Counted from the stretch's first letter, positions 9,744-18,323 are shown. The stretch: 64,000 bases of DNA from Alphaproteobacteria bacterium (GCA_037200445.1 JBBCGH010000001.1:4771162-4835161); one strand, 5' to 3'. The notes: generated by a model not told the origin, from the sequence alone. Numbers and translations are program-made.

Positions 9744-10454
9744 TTACAGCGCTTCCGCCACCTGGGTGAGGCCCATCAGGCGCGCCATCTGCTTCACCTT
9801 GGCCTTCTGCTCATAGGAAAGCCGCGAGATCAGCGGCGCCGCCGCCCAGTAGAGGCGCTGGATCGCGTCGTTGTCGACGCTGACCTTGCCGTGGTTCTGC
9901 TTCGCGCTCGCCTTCATGGCCTTGCCGAGCGCGTAAAGCTCGGTCGCGATCGCGGGCCAGTATTCTTCCTGCTCGGAGGTCAGCGCGAGCGCGGTTCTCA
10001 TGCGCTCGATGCCGGCGGCGCCGAGCACCTCGCCGTCATCGGGCTGCGGCTTGCGGGTCGCTGCCGCGATCGCGAGCGAGCCCGGCTGACCGGCAATCGA
10101 ATCGATCCCGCCCATTGCCAACGCGGCGGGCGCCGAGGCCGGCCGTGGACGGGGGAGCGGCACGGCGGCAATCGGCAGCGGGGCGGCGGGCTCAACGCGC
10201 TCCTCGCCGTAGAACAGCGGGATGGTCCTGACCTTGACGGGGGCGAGATCGACCGGGGTCGCGGTGGTGGAAGCCAGCGCATAAGCGGCTGCGGGCTGTG
10301 TCTCCTCGGCGGGCTTGGCCACCGCCACTTTGGCGACCACAGCCTGCTGCGGGCCCGGCATCAGGAAATCGAGGGCCGCATTGGCGACCAGTCCAAAAGC
10401 AAACGCCCCGCCCACGCACCCAAGCGAAAGCAGACACACCTGTGCTGACTTCAT
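9744..10454 (-). CDS. Exported or membrane-anchored protein with a C-terminal LTxxQ/Spy-like helical segment
   Basis: A 236 aa protein with one N-terminal hydrophobic segment (VCLLSLGCVGGAFAFGLVAN), an alanine/proline-rich linker of about 130 residues, and a helical C-terminus. The C-terminus contains LTSEQEEYWPAIATELYALG and LSYEQKAKVKQMARLMG, reminiscent of periplasmic Spy/CpxP-type LTxxQ repeats. A GTG at 10466 is an alternative start, but its GGGGGAG is only about one base away, so the ATG at 10454 is preferred. Function unknown; a periplasmic location is likely. The gene stands alone between two oppositely or separately transcribed genes. Confidence 0.6.
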   Translation of the reverse strand: MKSAQVCLLSLGCVGGAFAFGLVANAALDFLMPGPQQAVVAKVAVAKPAEETQPAAAYALASTTATPVDLAPVKVRTIPLFYGEERVEPAAPLPIAAVPLPRPRPASAPAALAMGGIDSIAGQPGSLAIAAATRKPQPDDGEVLGAAGIERMRTALALTSEQEEYWPAIATELYALGKAMKASAKQNHGKVSVDNDAIQRLYWAAAPLISRLSYEQKAKVKQMARLMGLTQVAEAL

Positions 10455-10493
10455 CGTGATTCCCACGCTCCCCCTTCAGACCAAAGTGCGGGA

Positions 10494-11672
10494 TCAGAGT
10501 GAATAAGAGGTTACCGCATCACCCATCAATAAGGCGACTTGGTGGCAATCGCCCCGATCCCGGTGGAGTACCTGTGCGGCGGGCCGTAGAAGCCCGAAAT
10601 CTCTCCGTTTTTCCGCTATTTCGGTGTGTCCCAGACCCGCAGCGCGGCCGAGGTTGCGACCCCCGCCGACCACGCACGGGATGCCGAATTCGACCTGGCC
10701 CGTGACCGCGAGCACGATGCAGCCGACCGCCAGCGCCCCCTCCCCGACCTGTCCCCAGATCGAGAGGTCGCGCCGCGACCCCGGCCCCTTGCGCTTCAAC
10801 TCCTCGATCGCAGCGAGCGCATCGTTGCGCATCTTGCCGGTCTCGACCGTCTCGGCCGCCTCGATGATCTCCTTGAGGACCGGCTTCACCGTGTCGGGCT
10901 GCGGCTGCGTCTCGGCCCATTTCAGCTTCGCCAGGAGATCGGGATTGCGGCCCGAATTGATGGCGAGCGTGTACTTCGCCATGCTGCCGAGGGTGAGCTT
11001 CTCCAGAACGTCGCGCTCCTTGGTCCAGCGCAGCATCAAGACGATGCGGCCGAGCGGGCGGTAGTCGCCAGTCGCATAGAAGTAGCCCCACAACGTGTCG
11101 AGCACGTCCGGGGTGAGGTCGAGGCCGAAATCCTTCCTGGGCTTGCTGAAGTAATTCACGAACAGCATCTGCTGGCGGACGCGATCGCCCCAGGTCTCGT
11201 CCTTTTCGATCGGCGCCTGATCGAGCGTCGGCAGCTTGCCGGCGAGGAAGCGTTCGATCATCACGCGCCGCGCCGGCATGCGTTCGGCATTGCGCTGGAG
11301 CACCGTGCGCCAGTCCGGCAGGCCCGAATAGGCAATCGCGCGCACGATCGCCCACTGATGATCGTCGGTGAGCGGCAACATCCGCGCAATCAGTGCATCG
11401 ATCCTGTCGGGGTGCTTCGCGAAGATCCCGGCGAGGAAGCCCACATAGACGCCCGCGCCTTCGGTGTCGCTGAGCGCTCCGAGGCGGCTCAGGCCCCTGA
11501 CTGCGAGCGGCACCTGTTCGGGGTCGGGATGGTGCCGGTACTGGTTGATCCAGCCGAGGATCACTTCCTTCGGTGCGATCTCGAGCTGCCGCACCGGGAG
11601 CTGGCGCACCGGCGCCGCAGCGAGCGGCACCGGCAGGATGAGCGCGATCAACACGGCGATAGCGCGATGCAT
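10494..11672 (-). CDS. Secreted hypothetical protein, probable frameshift near its C-terminus
   Basis: The start at 11672 is supported by GGGGAGA five bases upstream and a Sec signal peptide (MHRAIAVLIALILPVPLAAA). The mature protein is helical with HEAT-like character (PKEVILGWINQYRHHPDPEQ, LRWTKERDVLEKLTLGSMAK) and no known domain. After FGIPCVVGGG the open frame continues for about 50 residues of low-quality, arginine-rich sequence. The neighbouring frame continues smoothly as GVATSAALRVWDTPK and stops. A one-base error in the GGGGG run near 10655 would restore that short ending. Function unknown. Confidence 0.6.
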   Translation of the reverse strand: MHRAIAVLIALILPVPLAAAPVRQLPVRQLEIAPKEVILGWINQYRHHPDPEQVPLAVRGLSRLGALSDTEGAGVYVGFLAGIFAKHPDRIDALIARMLPLTDDHQWAIVRAIAYSGLPDWRTVLQRNAERMPARRVMIERFLAGKLPTLDQAPIEKDETWGDRVRQQMLFVNYFSKPRKDFGLDLTPDVLDTLWGYFYATGDYRPLGRIVLMLRWTKERDVLEKLTLGSMAKYTLAINSGRNPDLLAKLKWAETQPQPDTVKPVLKEIIEAAETVETGKMRNDALAAIEELKRKGPGSRRDLSIWGQVGEGALAVGCIVLAVTGQVEFGIPCVVGGGRNLGRAAGLGHTEIAEKRRDFGLLRPAAQVLHRDRGDCHQVALLMGDAVTSYSL

Positions 11673-11883
11673 CAAGTCTCCCCGTCGGCCTCCCCAGACC
11701 GGACCGGCGCGAAACTCATCAACGCGGTCGGGCGAAATCGGGGCACAATCGGCGCGCGATGGAAGCGGAACCGGGGTTTCTTGTGGCACCGCATGGCCGC
11801 ATTGACGCTGCCAGAGCGGGGTGTTTCAGTTCGGGTCAAGCATCGGCGCACGGCGCCGCAAAAACATGAGGGAGAACGTCCGG

Positions 11884-12891
11884 ATGGTCCGCTGGCTCGT
11901 CGGCGCACTTTTTTGCGCCGCAATCGCTGCCTCGATCGGCCCCGCAGCGGCGCAGCCGGAAATCCGCATCTCGCGCACCACCACCATGGCCTACCTGCCG
12001 CTGATGGTCGCCGAGCACGAGAAGCTTTTCGAGAAGCATGCGGCAGCGGCCGGCATGGCGAACCTGAAGGTCTCGATTCACACCTTCACGGGCCCGAGCG
12101 CCCAGTTCGATGCGCTCTTCTCCGGCAATGTCGATGTCGTTGCAGTGGGCTCGACTGCGCTGATCACGCTGTGGGCGCGCACGAAAGGGACCGCGAACGA
12201 GGTAAAGGGAATCTCGGCGCTCTCCAGCATGCCGATCGCGCTCTCGACCCGAAACCCGAACGTAAAATCGATCCGTGATTTCACCGACAAAGACCGGATC
12301 GCGGTGCCGTCGGTGAACGTCTCGTTCCAGGCGATGCTGTTGCAGATGGCCGCAGCCAAGGAGTGGGGCAACGACAATTACAAGAAGCTCGACCCTCTCA
12401 CCGTCGGGCTCGGGCAGATGGACGCCGTCGCCGCGATGGCGCAGCCGAACCACGAGGTGAACTCCGACTTCGCAACGCCGCCTTTCCTCTACATCGAGCG
12501 CGAGATGCCGGGCGTGCGGTCGATCCTGACCATGAAGGAAATCCTCGGCGAGAACGGCACCATCGGCACGGCCGCTACCACGACGCGTTTCCATGACTCC
12601 AGGCCGGAGCTGTACAAGGTGCTCGTTGCCGGCATCACCGAAGCCATGGCGATCATCGCGGCGGACAAAGGGCGTGCGGCCGACGCCTACATCGCGGCGA
12701 CCGGCGACCGGAAGACAGCGCGCGACATGCTGGTGAAGATCGCGAGCGATCCCGATGCCGAGTTCACCATGACGCCGCGCGCGATGAAGCTCTACGCCGA
12801 CTTCATGTTCAAGACAGGGACCATCAAGCGCGCGCCGGACCGCTGGTCGGAGCTTTTCTTCGGCGAGACCGCCGCGCGCAACGGGAGTTGA
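11884..12891 (+). CDS. NitT/TauT-type ABC transporter substrate-binding protein
   Basis: About 335 aa with a Sec signal peptide (VRWLVGALFCAAIAASIGPA ... AAAQ). The body is a periplasmic-binding-protein fold of the nitrate/sulfonate/taurine type: TTTMAYLPLMVAEHEKLFEK, GPSAQFDALFSGNVDVVAVG and VNVSFQAMLLQMAAAKEWG. It would capture a small organic ligand in the periplasm for an ABC importer. No permease or ATPase gene lies near it, so it is an orphan binding protein. The ATG at 11884 has AGGGAG upstream; ATGs at 11866 and 11821 are also in frame. The Bug-family binding protein gene follows by 13 bp, suggesting co-transcription. Confidence 0.8.
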   Translation: MVRWLVGALFCAAIAASIGPAAAQPEIRISRTTTMAYLPLMVAEHEKLFEKHAAAAGMANLKVSIHTFTGPSAQFDALFSGNVDVVAVGSTALITLWARTKGTANEVKGISALSSMPIALSTRNPNVKSIRDFTDKDRIAVPSVNVSFQAMLLQMAAAKEWGNDNYKKLDPLTVGLGQMDAVAAMAQPNHEVNSDFATPPFLYIEREMPGVRSILTMKEILGENGTIGTAATTTRFHDSRPELYKVLVAGITEAMAIIAADKGRAADAYIAATGDRKTARDMLVKIASDPDAEFTMTPRAMKLYADFMFKTGTIKRAPDRWSELFFGETAARNGS

Positions 12892-12904
12892 AAGGATCGG
12901 CACC

Positions 12905-13873
12905 ATGCGGATGATCGTCAGGATCGCGATGCTGTGCGCCGCGCTGTTTGCCGGCAGTGCGTTTACCGCCGACACCTATCCGAACCACCTCGTGCGCATC
13001 ATCGTGCCGTTCCCGGCCGGCGGGCCGACCGACGTGATGGCGCGCCTCATCGGACAGAAGCTTTCCGAGCGTCTCGGCCAGCAGTTCATCGTCGAGAACA
13101 TGCCGGGCGCCGCCGGCAACATCGGCATGGGCAACGCGGCGCGCGCGGCCGGCGACGGCTACACGATCCTGTTCGTGTCCTCGAGCTATGTCGTCAACCC
13201 GAGCCTCTACACCAAGCCGCCGTACGACCCCGACAAGGACTTCATCCCGGTCACCAAGGCGGCTGCGGCGACCCACGCGCTGATCGCGCATCCATCGGTG
13301 ACGGCGCGCGACGTGAAGGAGCTGGTCGCGGACATCAAGGCAAACCCGACGAAGTACACGATCGCTTCGCCCGGCGCCGGCACAACGCCGTCGCTCTCGA
13401 TCGAGCTGTTCCGGCAGTCGCTCGGCTTGAACGATCTCTTGGTGGTGCCGTTCTCCGGCGGCACGCCCGCAATCCAGGCGGTGGTCGCCGGACATACGCC
13501 GCTCTCGTTCCAGGCGATCCCGCCCGCGACCGAGCTGATCAAGGACGGCAAGCTGCGCGCGCTCGCGGTGACGTCGTTGAAGCGCGCTGCCGCGCTGCCC
13601 GATGTGCCGACGCTCGACGAGCTCGGCATCAAGGGACAGGAGGCCGAGACCATGCAGGGCGTGCTCGCGCCCGCCGGCACACCGAAGGAGATCGTCAGCC
13701 TGTTGCAGCGGGAGATCGCCGCGGTCCTCGCCGCACCGGACGTGAAGGAGAAGATCGCCGTGCTCGGCTTCGAACCCTCCGGCATGAGCTCGGCCGAGTT
13801 CGACGCCTACATCAAGACGGAGATCGCCAAGTGGCGAACGGTGATCGAGAACGGAAATATTCCGAAGATCTGA
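12905..13873 (+). CDS. Bug/TctC-family tripartite tricarboxylate-type substrate-binding protein
   Basis: A 322 aa Bug-family receptor: signal peptide (VRIAMLCAALFAGSAFTAD), then YPNHLVRIIVPFPAGGPTD, NMPGAAGNIGMGNAARA, DGYTILFVSSSYVVNPSLY and PDVPTLDELG. These proteins bind carboxylates or amino-acid-like ligands in the periplasm; most, as here, have no TctA/TctB membrane partners beside them. It lies 13 bp after the NitT/TauT binding protein gene, with GAAAGGA upstream of its ATG. Two orphan receptors in one transcript suggest sensing or sharing of distant permeases, which is inference. Confidence 0.9.
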   Translation: MRMIVRIAMLCAALFAGSAFTADTYPNHLVRIIVPFPAGGPTDVMARLIGQKLSERLGQQFIVENMPGAAGNIGMGNAARAAGDGYTILFVSSSYVVNPSLYTKPPYDPDKDFIPVTKAAAATHALIAHPSVTARDVKELVADIKANPTKYTIASPGAGTTPSLSIELFRQSLGLNDLLVVPFSGGTPAIQAVVAGHTPLSFQAIPPATELIKDGKLRALAVTSLKRAAALPDVPTLDELGIKGQEAETMQGVLAPAGTPKEIVSLLQREIAAVLAAPDVKEKIAVLGFEPSGMSSAEFDAYIKTEIAKWRTVIENGNIPKI

Positions 13874-14035
13874 GCGAGTGGTTGTCGCAGGCCCTTTGAA
13901 TCATCCGAATTGCCTAGGCGCTTTGCCCAATTGAGCCTATATTCGCCGAACTATCGGGAACTCTTGCGGATCTGATCCAGGCCCCGATGGCCGAGAGATA
14001 CGTGCGCTCCCGCCTGCTAACGGAAGGAGGGACGC

Positions 14036-14167
14036 ATGCTCGGCGTTCAACACGCATTGAAAGCAGGGGCGTCGCGTCGCAACGCTGCGACGTGCGGCTC
14101 CCATGCGGCTTGTGCGCCGTCGGCCGCACCGGTGGTCGCGGTCCCGAATGGAGGCGAACGGCGATGA
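14036..14167 (+). CDS. 43-residue small protein, translationally coupled to the next gene
   Basis: This short frame begins MLGVQHALKAGASRR and ends PNGGERR. It has an excellent ribosome-binding site (GGAGG at 14026-14030, spacing five bases) and its TGA overlaps the ATG of the downstream gene in an ATGA arrangement at 14164-14167. The peptide is basic with two cysteines (ATCGSHAAC) and no membrane segment. It may be a real small protein or a leader whose translation drives the gene behind it. It was recognised only from the ribosome-binding site and the overlap; no family is known to me. Confidence 0.5.
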   Translation: MLGVQHALKAGASRRNAATCGSHAACAPSAAPVVAVPNGGERR

Positions 14168-14418
14168 ACATCTACATCTTCAAGTCCGAAGCAAAGAACG
14201 AGCTTCGCGCCTTTGCGGGAGATGTGCAGGGCAGCAAGCTCCCGGGGCAATTCCGGCCATGGCATGCGGTCGGCGTGATCAGCGAGGGCAAGGCCCTGCC
14301 GCACAAGTTTTCCAGAGCGGACATCGAAAACGCGATCGAGTCGAACGGCTTTCAGCTCTGGCGCTTCAAGCCGAAGGAGACCGCGTCGTCCGCCGCGGCG
14401 GATGGCGAAGGGTCCTGA
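14164..14418 (+). CDS. Small conserved-looking hypothetical protein
   Basis: An 84 aa protein beginning MNIYIFKSEAKNELRAFAG, continuing LPGQFRPWHAVGVI, then PHKFSRADIENAIESNGFQL and ending in an alanine/serine-rich tail. It has no signal peptide, membrane segment or recognised domain. GAGG lies about nine bases before the ATG, and the start codon overlaps the stop of the 43-residue frame upstream, so translation is probably coupled. A basic, compact cytosolic protein; function unknown. Confidence 0.65.
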   Translation: MNIYIFKSEAKNELRAFAGDVQGSKLPGQFRPWHAVGVISEGKALPHKFSRADIENAIESNGFQLWRFKPKETASSAAADGEGS

Positions 14419-14470
14419 GAACGGGATCGATCGCTCCGACTGACGTCAGGCAACGCTGGGGGAAAACGCG

Positions 14471-14560
14471 ATGAACACCGCAACGCTTCAACTCTACGCG
14501 CTCTGGACGGTCGCGGCGATTGGCGCTGCGGGCTTCTGCCTCGCCTGGTGGCTGATGTAA
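14471..14560 (+). CDS. 29-residue single-span membrane peptide
   Basis: This short frame begins MNTATLQLYALWTV, continues as one hydrophobic helix (AAIGAAGFCLAWW) and ends LM. It is preceded by GGGGGAAAACGCG, which can serve as a ribosome-binding site, and lies 52 bp downstream of the previous small gene in the same direction. Size and composition resemble tiny single-pass membrane proteins. Nothing but the reading frame, the purine-rich leader and the helix supports it. Confidence 0.35.
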   Translation: MNTATLQLYALWTVAAIGAAGFCLAWWLM

Positions 14561-14597
14561 GGCCTGGGTGGATGAAGATCTGACGGGCGGCGCGCTT

Positions 14598-15017
14598 CTA
14601 TTTCTCGAACGAGCGAACGGCCATGTTGCCCTCATCCATGCGGATCATGTGTCCACGCTTTCGATCCTCCGTCAGATAAAGGTCCCAATGCGTCGCCGAT
14701 CCGACGATCCCGCCCAGCATGATCGTGCCGGTGCAATCAGCTTCCATCGTGTAACTGCCTTGCAAATTCTCGCGGCCGATCTTGCCGCTGCGGCTCGATG
14801 ACTGCTTGCCGATGAGTTTTCCAGCGCCGTCGAATTCGAAGAATCCATAATGAACGCGCGGGATTCCCGGCTGTACGGCTTCGATGAATCCGCGGCCGGT
14901 GAAGACGTAGCGCCCTTTCAAGGTTTGCAGATTGCAAGGCGATTGCGCCTCAGCCTGCCAAGTGGCCGCGATGATGCCGATGGCACTGAGCACCAGGGCG
15001 CTGATGGTGTTGCGCAT
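14598..15017 (-). CDS. Small secreted protein of unknown function
   Basis: A 139 aa protein with a Sec signal peptide (MRNTISALVLSAIGIIAATW ... AEAQ). The mature part appears beta-rich: CNLQTLKGRYVFTGRGFIE, VHYGFFEFDGAGKLIGKQ, NLQGSYTMEADCTGTI and HWDLYLTEDRKRGHMIRMD. Two cysteines could form a disulfide. The ATG at 15017 has GGGAG upstream; an ATG at 15041 would add eight residues before the signal. This arrangement (short repeated G-Y/F-x-F-D strands) is common in small secreted lipocalin-like domains, but no family was identified. It is divergent from the HD-domain gene, 152 bp away. Confidence 0.7.
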   Translation of the reverse strand: MRNTISALVLSAIGIIAATWQAEAQSPCNLQTLKGRYVFTGRGFIEAVQPGIPRVHYGFFEFDGAGKLIGKQSSSRSGKIGRENLQGSYTMEADCTGTIMLGGIVGSATHWDLYLTEDRKRGHMIRMDEGNMAVRSFEK

Positions 15018-15169
15018 GACCCGCTCTCCCAGATGCGACACGGCGATATTCTGACCGACAACGTGTGATCGTCAATGTTCTGATGAGGCGATCGGAAACA
15101 ATGCTGGGCGCTGGCAGCGTTGCCCGCGATCGGCAAGTTTGGTTCAATCACCCGATCAAAGAGGGGACC

Positions 15170-15841
15170 ATGCCCAAAAAGCCCGCGTTCGCGATTCCGT
15201 ATCTCAAGCCCCGCGCCGTCAACGACGCCTTGAGAAAGCAGGTCCGCGAGGAATTACCGGAGTTTGCCCAGATCTCCGACAAATCATTGCGGGAAAAGGT
15301 CGTCGAGGCCTGGGCGTTTGCGCTCGCCCATTCGAGCTTCAAGTCGATCCGGCAGATTCCGCCGGCGGGAAACCCGGACACCAACGAGGCGAAGCGCGGC
15401 GACCAGACCGACCATTTGCGCGGGGTGACGCGGCTCGCAATCGGAATCGCCAGAGAAATGGGTGCCGCCTATCCCGCACTTGCCATCGACATGGACGTGA
15501 TCGTGGCGGGCGGGCTGGTGCACGATGTCGGCAAGGCGTGGGAGTTCGATCCGGTCAACCGCAAGCGCTGGAAGGCGATCCAGAAGCAAACCGGGCGGCC
15601 CTCGATCCGGCATCCGGCGTTCGGCGCGCACATCTGCCTCACCGTCGGGCTGCCCGAAGAGGTCGCGCACATCGCGATGGCGCATTCAGGCGAAGGCGAG
15701 CTGCTGGTACGGAGCCTCGAATGCATGATCGTGCATCAGGCCGACTATACGTTCTGGAACACGCTGCTGGCGGGCGGGCAGCTGAAGCCCGACACCGTGC
15801 CGCCCGCGACCCGCAAGTACGTCATCGACAGGCCCTTCTGA
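15170..15841 (+). CDS. HD-domain phosphohydrolase-like protein
   Basis: A 223 aa protein with an HD-type metal site: QTDHLRGVTRLAIGIAREMG, then GGLVHDVGKAWEFD (the HD pair), RHPAFGAHICL and MAHSGEG. HD domains of this kind hydrolyse phosphoesters or nucleotides, but the substrate is unknown. The ATG at 15170 is preceded by GAGGGG; an upstream in-frame start at 15065 would add 35 poorly protein-like residues. It lies convergent with the serine hydrolase gene (stops 55 bp apart). Confidence 0.8.
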   Translation: MPKKPAFAIPYLKPRAVNDALRKQVREELPEFAQISDKSLREKVVEAWAFALAHSSFKSIRQIPPAGNPDTNEAKRGDQTDHLRGVTRLAIGIAREMGAAYPALAIDMDVIVAGGLVHDVGKAWEFDPVNRKRWKAIQKQTGRPSIRHPAFGAHICLTVGLPEEVAHIAMAHSGEGELLVRSLECMIVHQADYTFWNTLLAGGQLKPDTVPPATRKYVIDRPF

Positions 15842-15895
15842 GCGGAGCGCTGGCCATCACGCGCCGCGCGCCGGATTGGCGCGCGTCCCCTCCTG

Positions 15896-16912
15896 CTATT
15901 CCCGGCTGCCGAATGTATCCAGAAAAGCCGTCACGAACGCCGAACGCAGCGGGTCGCCATAGCCGAGCCAGAAGACCGAGCTCGCCCGGTCGGTGCAGGC
16001 CAGGAGAATGAGCGTCAGCTGCTGATCCGGAATCCTGAACAAGAGCGATGAGAACGCGTGCGCGTACCAGCCGTAGTGCCAGTAGAATTTTGCAAACGGC
16101 TCCCAGACAAACCACCCGAGCCCGTAAGGGAATGGCTGACCGGTCGGCGAGCTCGCCGCGGTCCAGATCTGTTGTTTTGCCTTTGGGCTGTAAACCTGAT
16201 CGCGATCGATCGCGACGTCGTACTTGGCGAGGTCCATGACGGTGGAGATCATTCCCGACGCCGCCGTGATGTAGTCGAGCGGTGGGGTGAAGGTGGTCGA
16301 CTCGACGACCTTCAAATCCGAGTCGAGTCGGTACGGCTTCGCCATGCGGGCCACCACGGCGGCCTTGTTCGGATCGGCGGCGCCGAGCGCGGTATCGTTC
16401 ATGCCGAGGGGATTGAGGATGTCCTCCTCGATCGCGCGTTTGAATCCCTTCGGCGACAGCGTGTCGATCACCGCCGTCAGCTGCGCGAACAGCGATCCAT
16501 TGTAGTCATAAGCAGTGCCCGGTTTGCCTTGCGCCGTATGGGTGAGATGGTGGCGCACCGTGATGCGTTCGGTGTCGCCATGGTAATTGCGCGCCCAGGG
16601 CAGGTTGCGCTCTTTGATCTCGCGGCACCATTGCGCAAAGCCCGGATCGTAGCGCGACATCGGCTCGTCGAGATCGAGCTTTCCCTCCTCGGTGAGCCGC
16701 ATGATCACGGCAGCCGCGAAGGTCTTGGTGAGCGATGCGATCGGATAAGGCGTGTGCTCGCTTGCCGGTGTCCCCTGCGCGAGGTCGATCACGCCAAAGC
16801 CGCGCGCCAGGATCACCTCTTGCTTGTGCAGCACGGCGACCGACATGCCCGGTATGTCGAGCGATTGCCGAATCAACTCGACACGCTGCGTGAACCGTTC
16901 GGTGTCTCGCAT
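15896..16912 (-). CDS. Serine hydrolase of the beta-lactamase/class C (PF00144) family
   Basis: A 338 aa penicillin-binding-protein-like serine hydrolase. The catalytic SxxK is in PIASLTKTFAAAV (S60 and K63), the YxN motif is YDYNGSLFAQL, and the third motif position reads WHYGWYAHAF (HYG in place of KTG). There is no signal peptide, so it is probably cytosolic and acts as an esterase or peptidase rather than a resistance beta-lactamase. It ends 55 bp from the HD gene and begins about 18 bp after the stop of the FAD monooxygenase, so those two are probably co-transcribed. Confidence 0.85.
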   Translation of the reverse strand: MRDTERFTQRVELIRQSLDIPGMSVAVLHKQEVILARGFGVIDLAQGTPASEHTPYPIASLTKTFAAAVIMRLTEEGKLDLDEPMSRYDPGFAQWCREIKERNLPWARNYHGDTERITVRHHLTHTAQGKPGTAYDYNGSLFAQLTAVIDTLSPKGFKRAIEEDILNPLGMNDTALGAADPNKAAVVARMAKPYRLDSDLKVVESTTFTPPLDYITAASGMISTVMDLAKYDVAIDRDQVYSPKAKQQIWTAASSPTGQPFPYGLGWFVWEPFAKFYWHYGWYAHAFSSLLFRIPDQQLTLILLACTDRASSVFWLGYGDPLRSAFVTAFLDTFGSRE

Positions 16913-16930
16913 CTTGCCACCCGCCGTCGA

Positions 16931-18157
16931 TCACTCCGCCGCGAGCGCCTCCAGCCCCCATTCGTGGATGCGGTCGGGCATGCGCAGGTACTCTTGCCAG
17001 GCGCGCTCGGCTCGCTGCATGCGCTCGCCGGGCCGGCCCGTTTCGCCGTGAATGCAGATCGCGCCGAATTCGCGCGCGCGCGAAATGATCCAGTCGCCCG
17101 CGGCCTTGCGCATGCGCCCGTAGTGCGCGAGCGCTGCCTCGATGCTGTCGTGATCCTGCAACGCATCGGCGAGACACGCCGCATCGAGCGCCGCCTTGGT
17201 GACGCCCGCGCCGACATGCGGCCGCGCGACGAAGGCCGCATCGCCCATGATGATGGCGCGGCCGAACACGAGCTCGCCCGCCGCGAGATCGTAGATCGGC
17301 TGGAAGTACGGCCGCGACGCGATGAAGATGTCCGCCAGCGCGGGCGCGATCTCCTCGCGCGCTGCCTGCTTCACGGTGTCGACCACGTCAGCGCGGATCA
17401 AAGGCGGCGGGATCTGTTCGTGGCGCACCCCTTTTGCATCCGTGTTCATGAGGCGAAGAGCCGCCTCGTCGGCCGGGCGGTACCACACGATGTTGTAGTC
17501 GCGCTTGCCGACCGTGACGTCGCCGTCGCGCGCCGGCACCGGGTACGACACCCAGAGCTGGCCGTCCGGAATGCAGAATGCGTTGCGCGAATAGAGGAGC
17601 TCGCGCTGCGCCTCGGTCGCCTCGGCCTCGGGCCAGAGCGCGCGCCACGCGATGTAGCCCGCGTACTCGGTCTTCGCGTCCGGCGCGAGCTGCGTGCGCA
17701 CCGCGGAGCGCGAGCCGTCCGCACCGATGAGCAGGTCGCCGGTTTCGCGCGTGCCGTCGGCGAAGATCGCGGTGACTGAGCGATCGTCCTGCTCGACGCG
17801 GGCGAGCGATTTCGACGCATGATAAAGCTCGCGCGGCAGCAGGTCCTTGAGCGGACGATAGAGCCGCGACCATGCGGTCATCAGGCGCGGGCGCGGCACA
17901 TCGGCGACCACGCCGCCACTCTTGTCGAGCCAGACATAGCGCGGGATCGCAACACCGAGCGGCGCCGAAAAATCGATGCCGATGCGCTTGAGGATCGCGA
18001 CCAGCGCTTCGTGCGAGCCGAGTCCGGCGCCGCGTCCTGCGAGATCTTCGGCGCTGCGCTCGTAGACGTCGACGCGCCAGCCGTTCTGGCGCAACAGGTG
18101 CGCGGCGAACATGCCGGCGAGCGAGCCGCCGATGATCAGCGCGCGAGGCTTGCTCAT
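16931..18157 (-). CDS. FAD-dependent aromatic-ring-type monooxygenase
   Basis: A 408 aa flavoprotein hydroxylase. The FAD-binding Rossmann motif is PRALIIGGSLAGMFAAHLL, followed by GRGAGLGSHEALVAILKRIG, the DG motif LLIGADGSRSAVR and the GD motif IIMGDAAFVARPHVGAGVTK. The pattern is nearest to the 2,6-dihydroxypyridine 3-monooxygenase-like subgroup, so an aromatic or N-heteroaromatic substrate is likely but unproven. The ATG at 18157 begins the Rossmann fold; longer in-frame starts run back into an intergenic inverted repeat and are rejected. It precedes the serine hydrolase gene by about 18 bp. Confidence 0.85.
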   Translation of the reverse strand: MSKPRALIIGGSLAGMFAAHLLRQNGWRVDVYERSAEDLAGRGAGLGSHEALVAILKRIGIDFSAPLGVAIPRYVWLDKSGGVVADVPRPRLMTAWSRLYRPLKDLLPRELYHASKSLARVEQDDRSVTAIFADGTRETGDLLIGADGSRSAVRTQLAPDAKTEYAGYIAWRALWPEAEATEAQRELLYSRNAFCIPDGQLWVSYPVPARDGDVTVGKRDYNIVWYRPADEAALRLMNTDAKGVRHEQIPPPLIRADVVDTVKQAAREEIAPALADIFIASRPYFQPIYDLAAGELVFGRAIIMGDAAFVARPHVGAGVTKAALDAACLADALQDHDSIEAALAHYGRMRKAAGDWIISRAREFGAICIHGETGRPGERMQRAERAWQEYLRMPDRIHEWGLEALAAE

Positions 18158-18193
18158 GTCGCCGCCATCCGCGAGTGCAGAGTTCGTTGCAAC

Positions 18194-18323
18194 GCCCTCT
18201 CCCCTTGTGGGAGAGGGCATCGCAGGAGTCTCAACATACTCTGTTGGGTGAGGGGTTGCTGACCCCTCACCCAGCATTCCGTGTTGAAAGTCCGAGTAGC
18301 CCTCTCCCACAAGGGGAGGGGGC
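18194..18323. repeat. GC-rich intergenic inverted repeat (about 130 bp)
   Basis: Two 25-base arms (18194-18218 and 18299-18323, starting GCCCTCTCCC) are reverse complements with one mismatch. Between them lies a second hairpin with arms GGGTGAGGGGT and ACCCCTCACCC around TGCTG. The whole can fold as a long cruciform. It fills the space between the dehydrogenase stop (18366) and the monooxygenase start (18157). Confidence 0.8.

Noticed and set aside
11836-12975. Minus-strand frame of 379 codons opposite the two solute-binding protein genes
   Set aside because: Shadow frame: no ribosome-binding site or motif, and the plus strand encodes recognisable receptors.
15896-16912. Calling the serine hydrolase an AmpC beta-lactamase
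   Set aside because: It has no signal peptide and HYG in place of KTG, which fits esterase/peptidase relatives better.
18157-18310. Longer start for the FAD monooxygenase
   Set aside because: The extra 51 codons translate the intergenic inverted repeat and precede the Rossmann fold; no ribosome-binding site.
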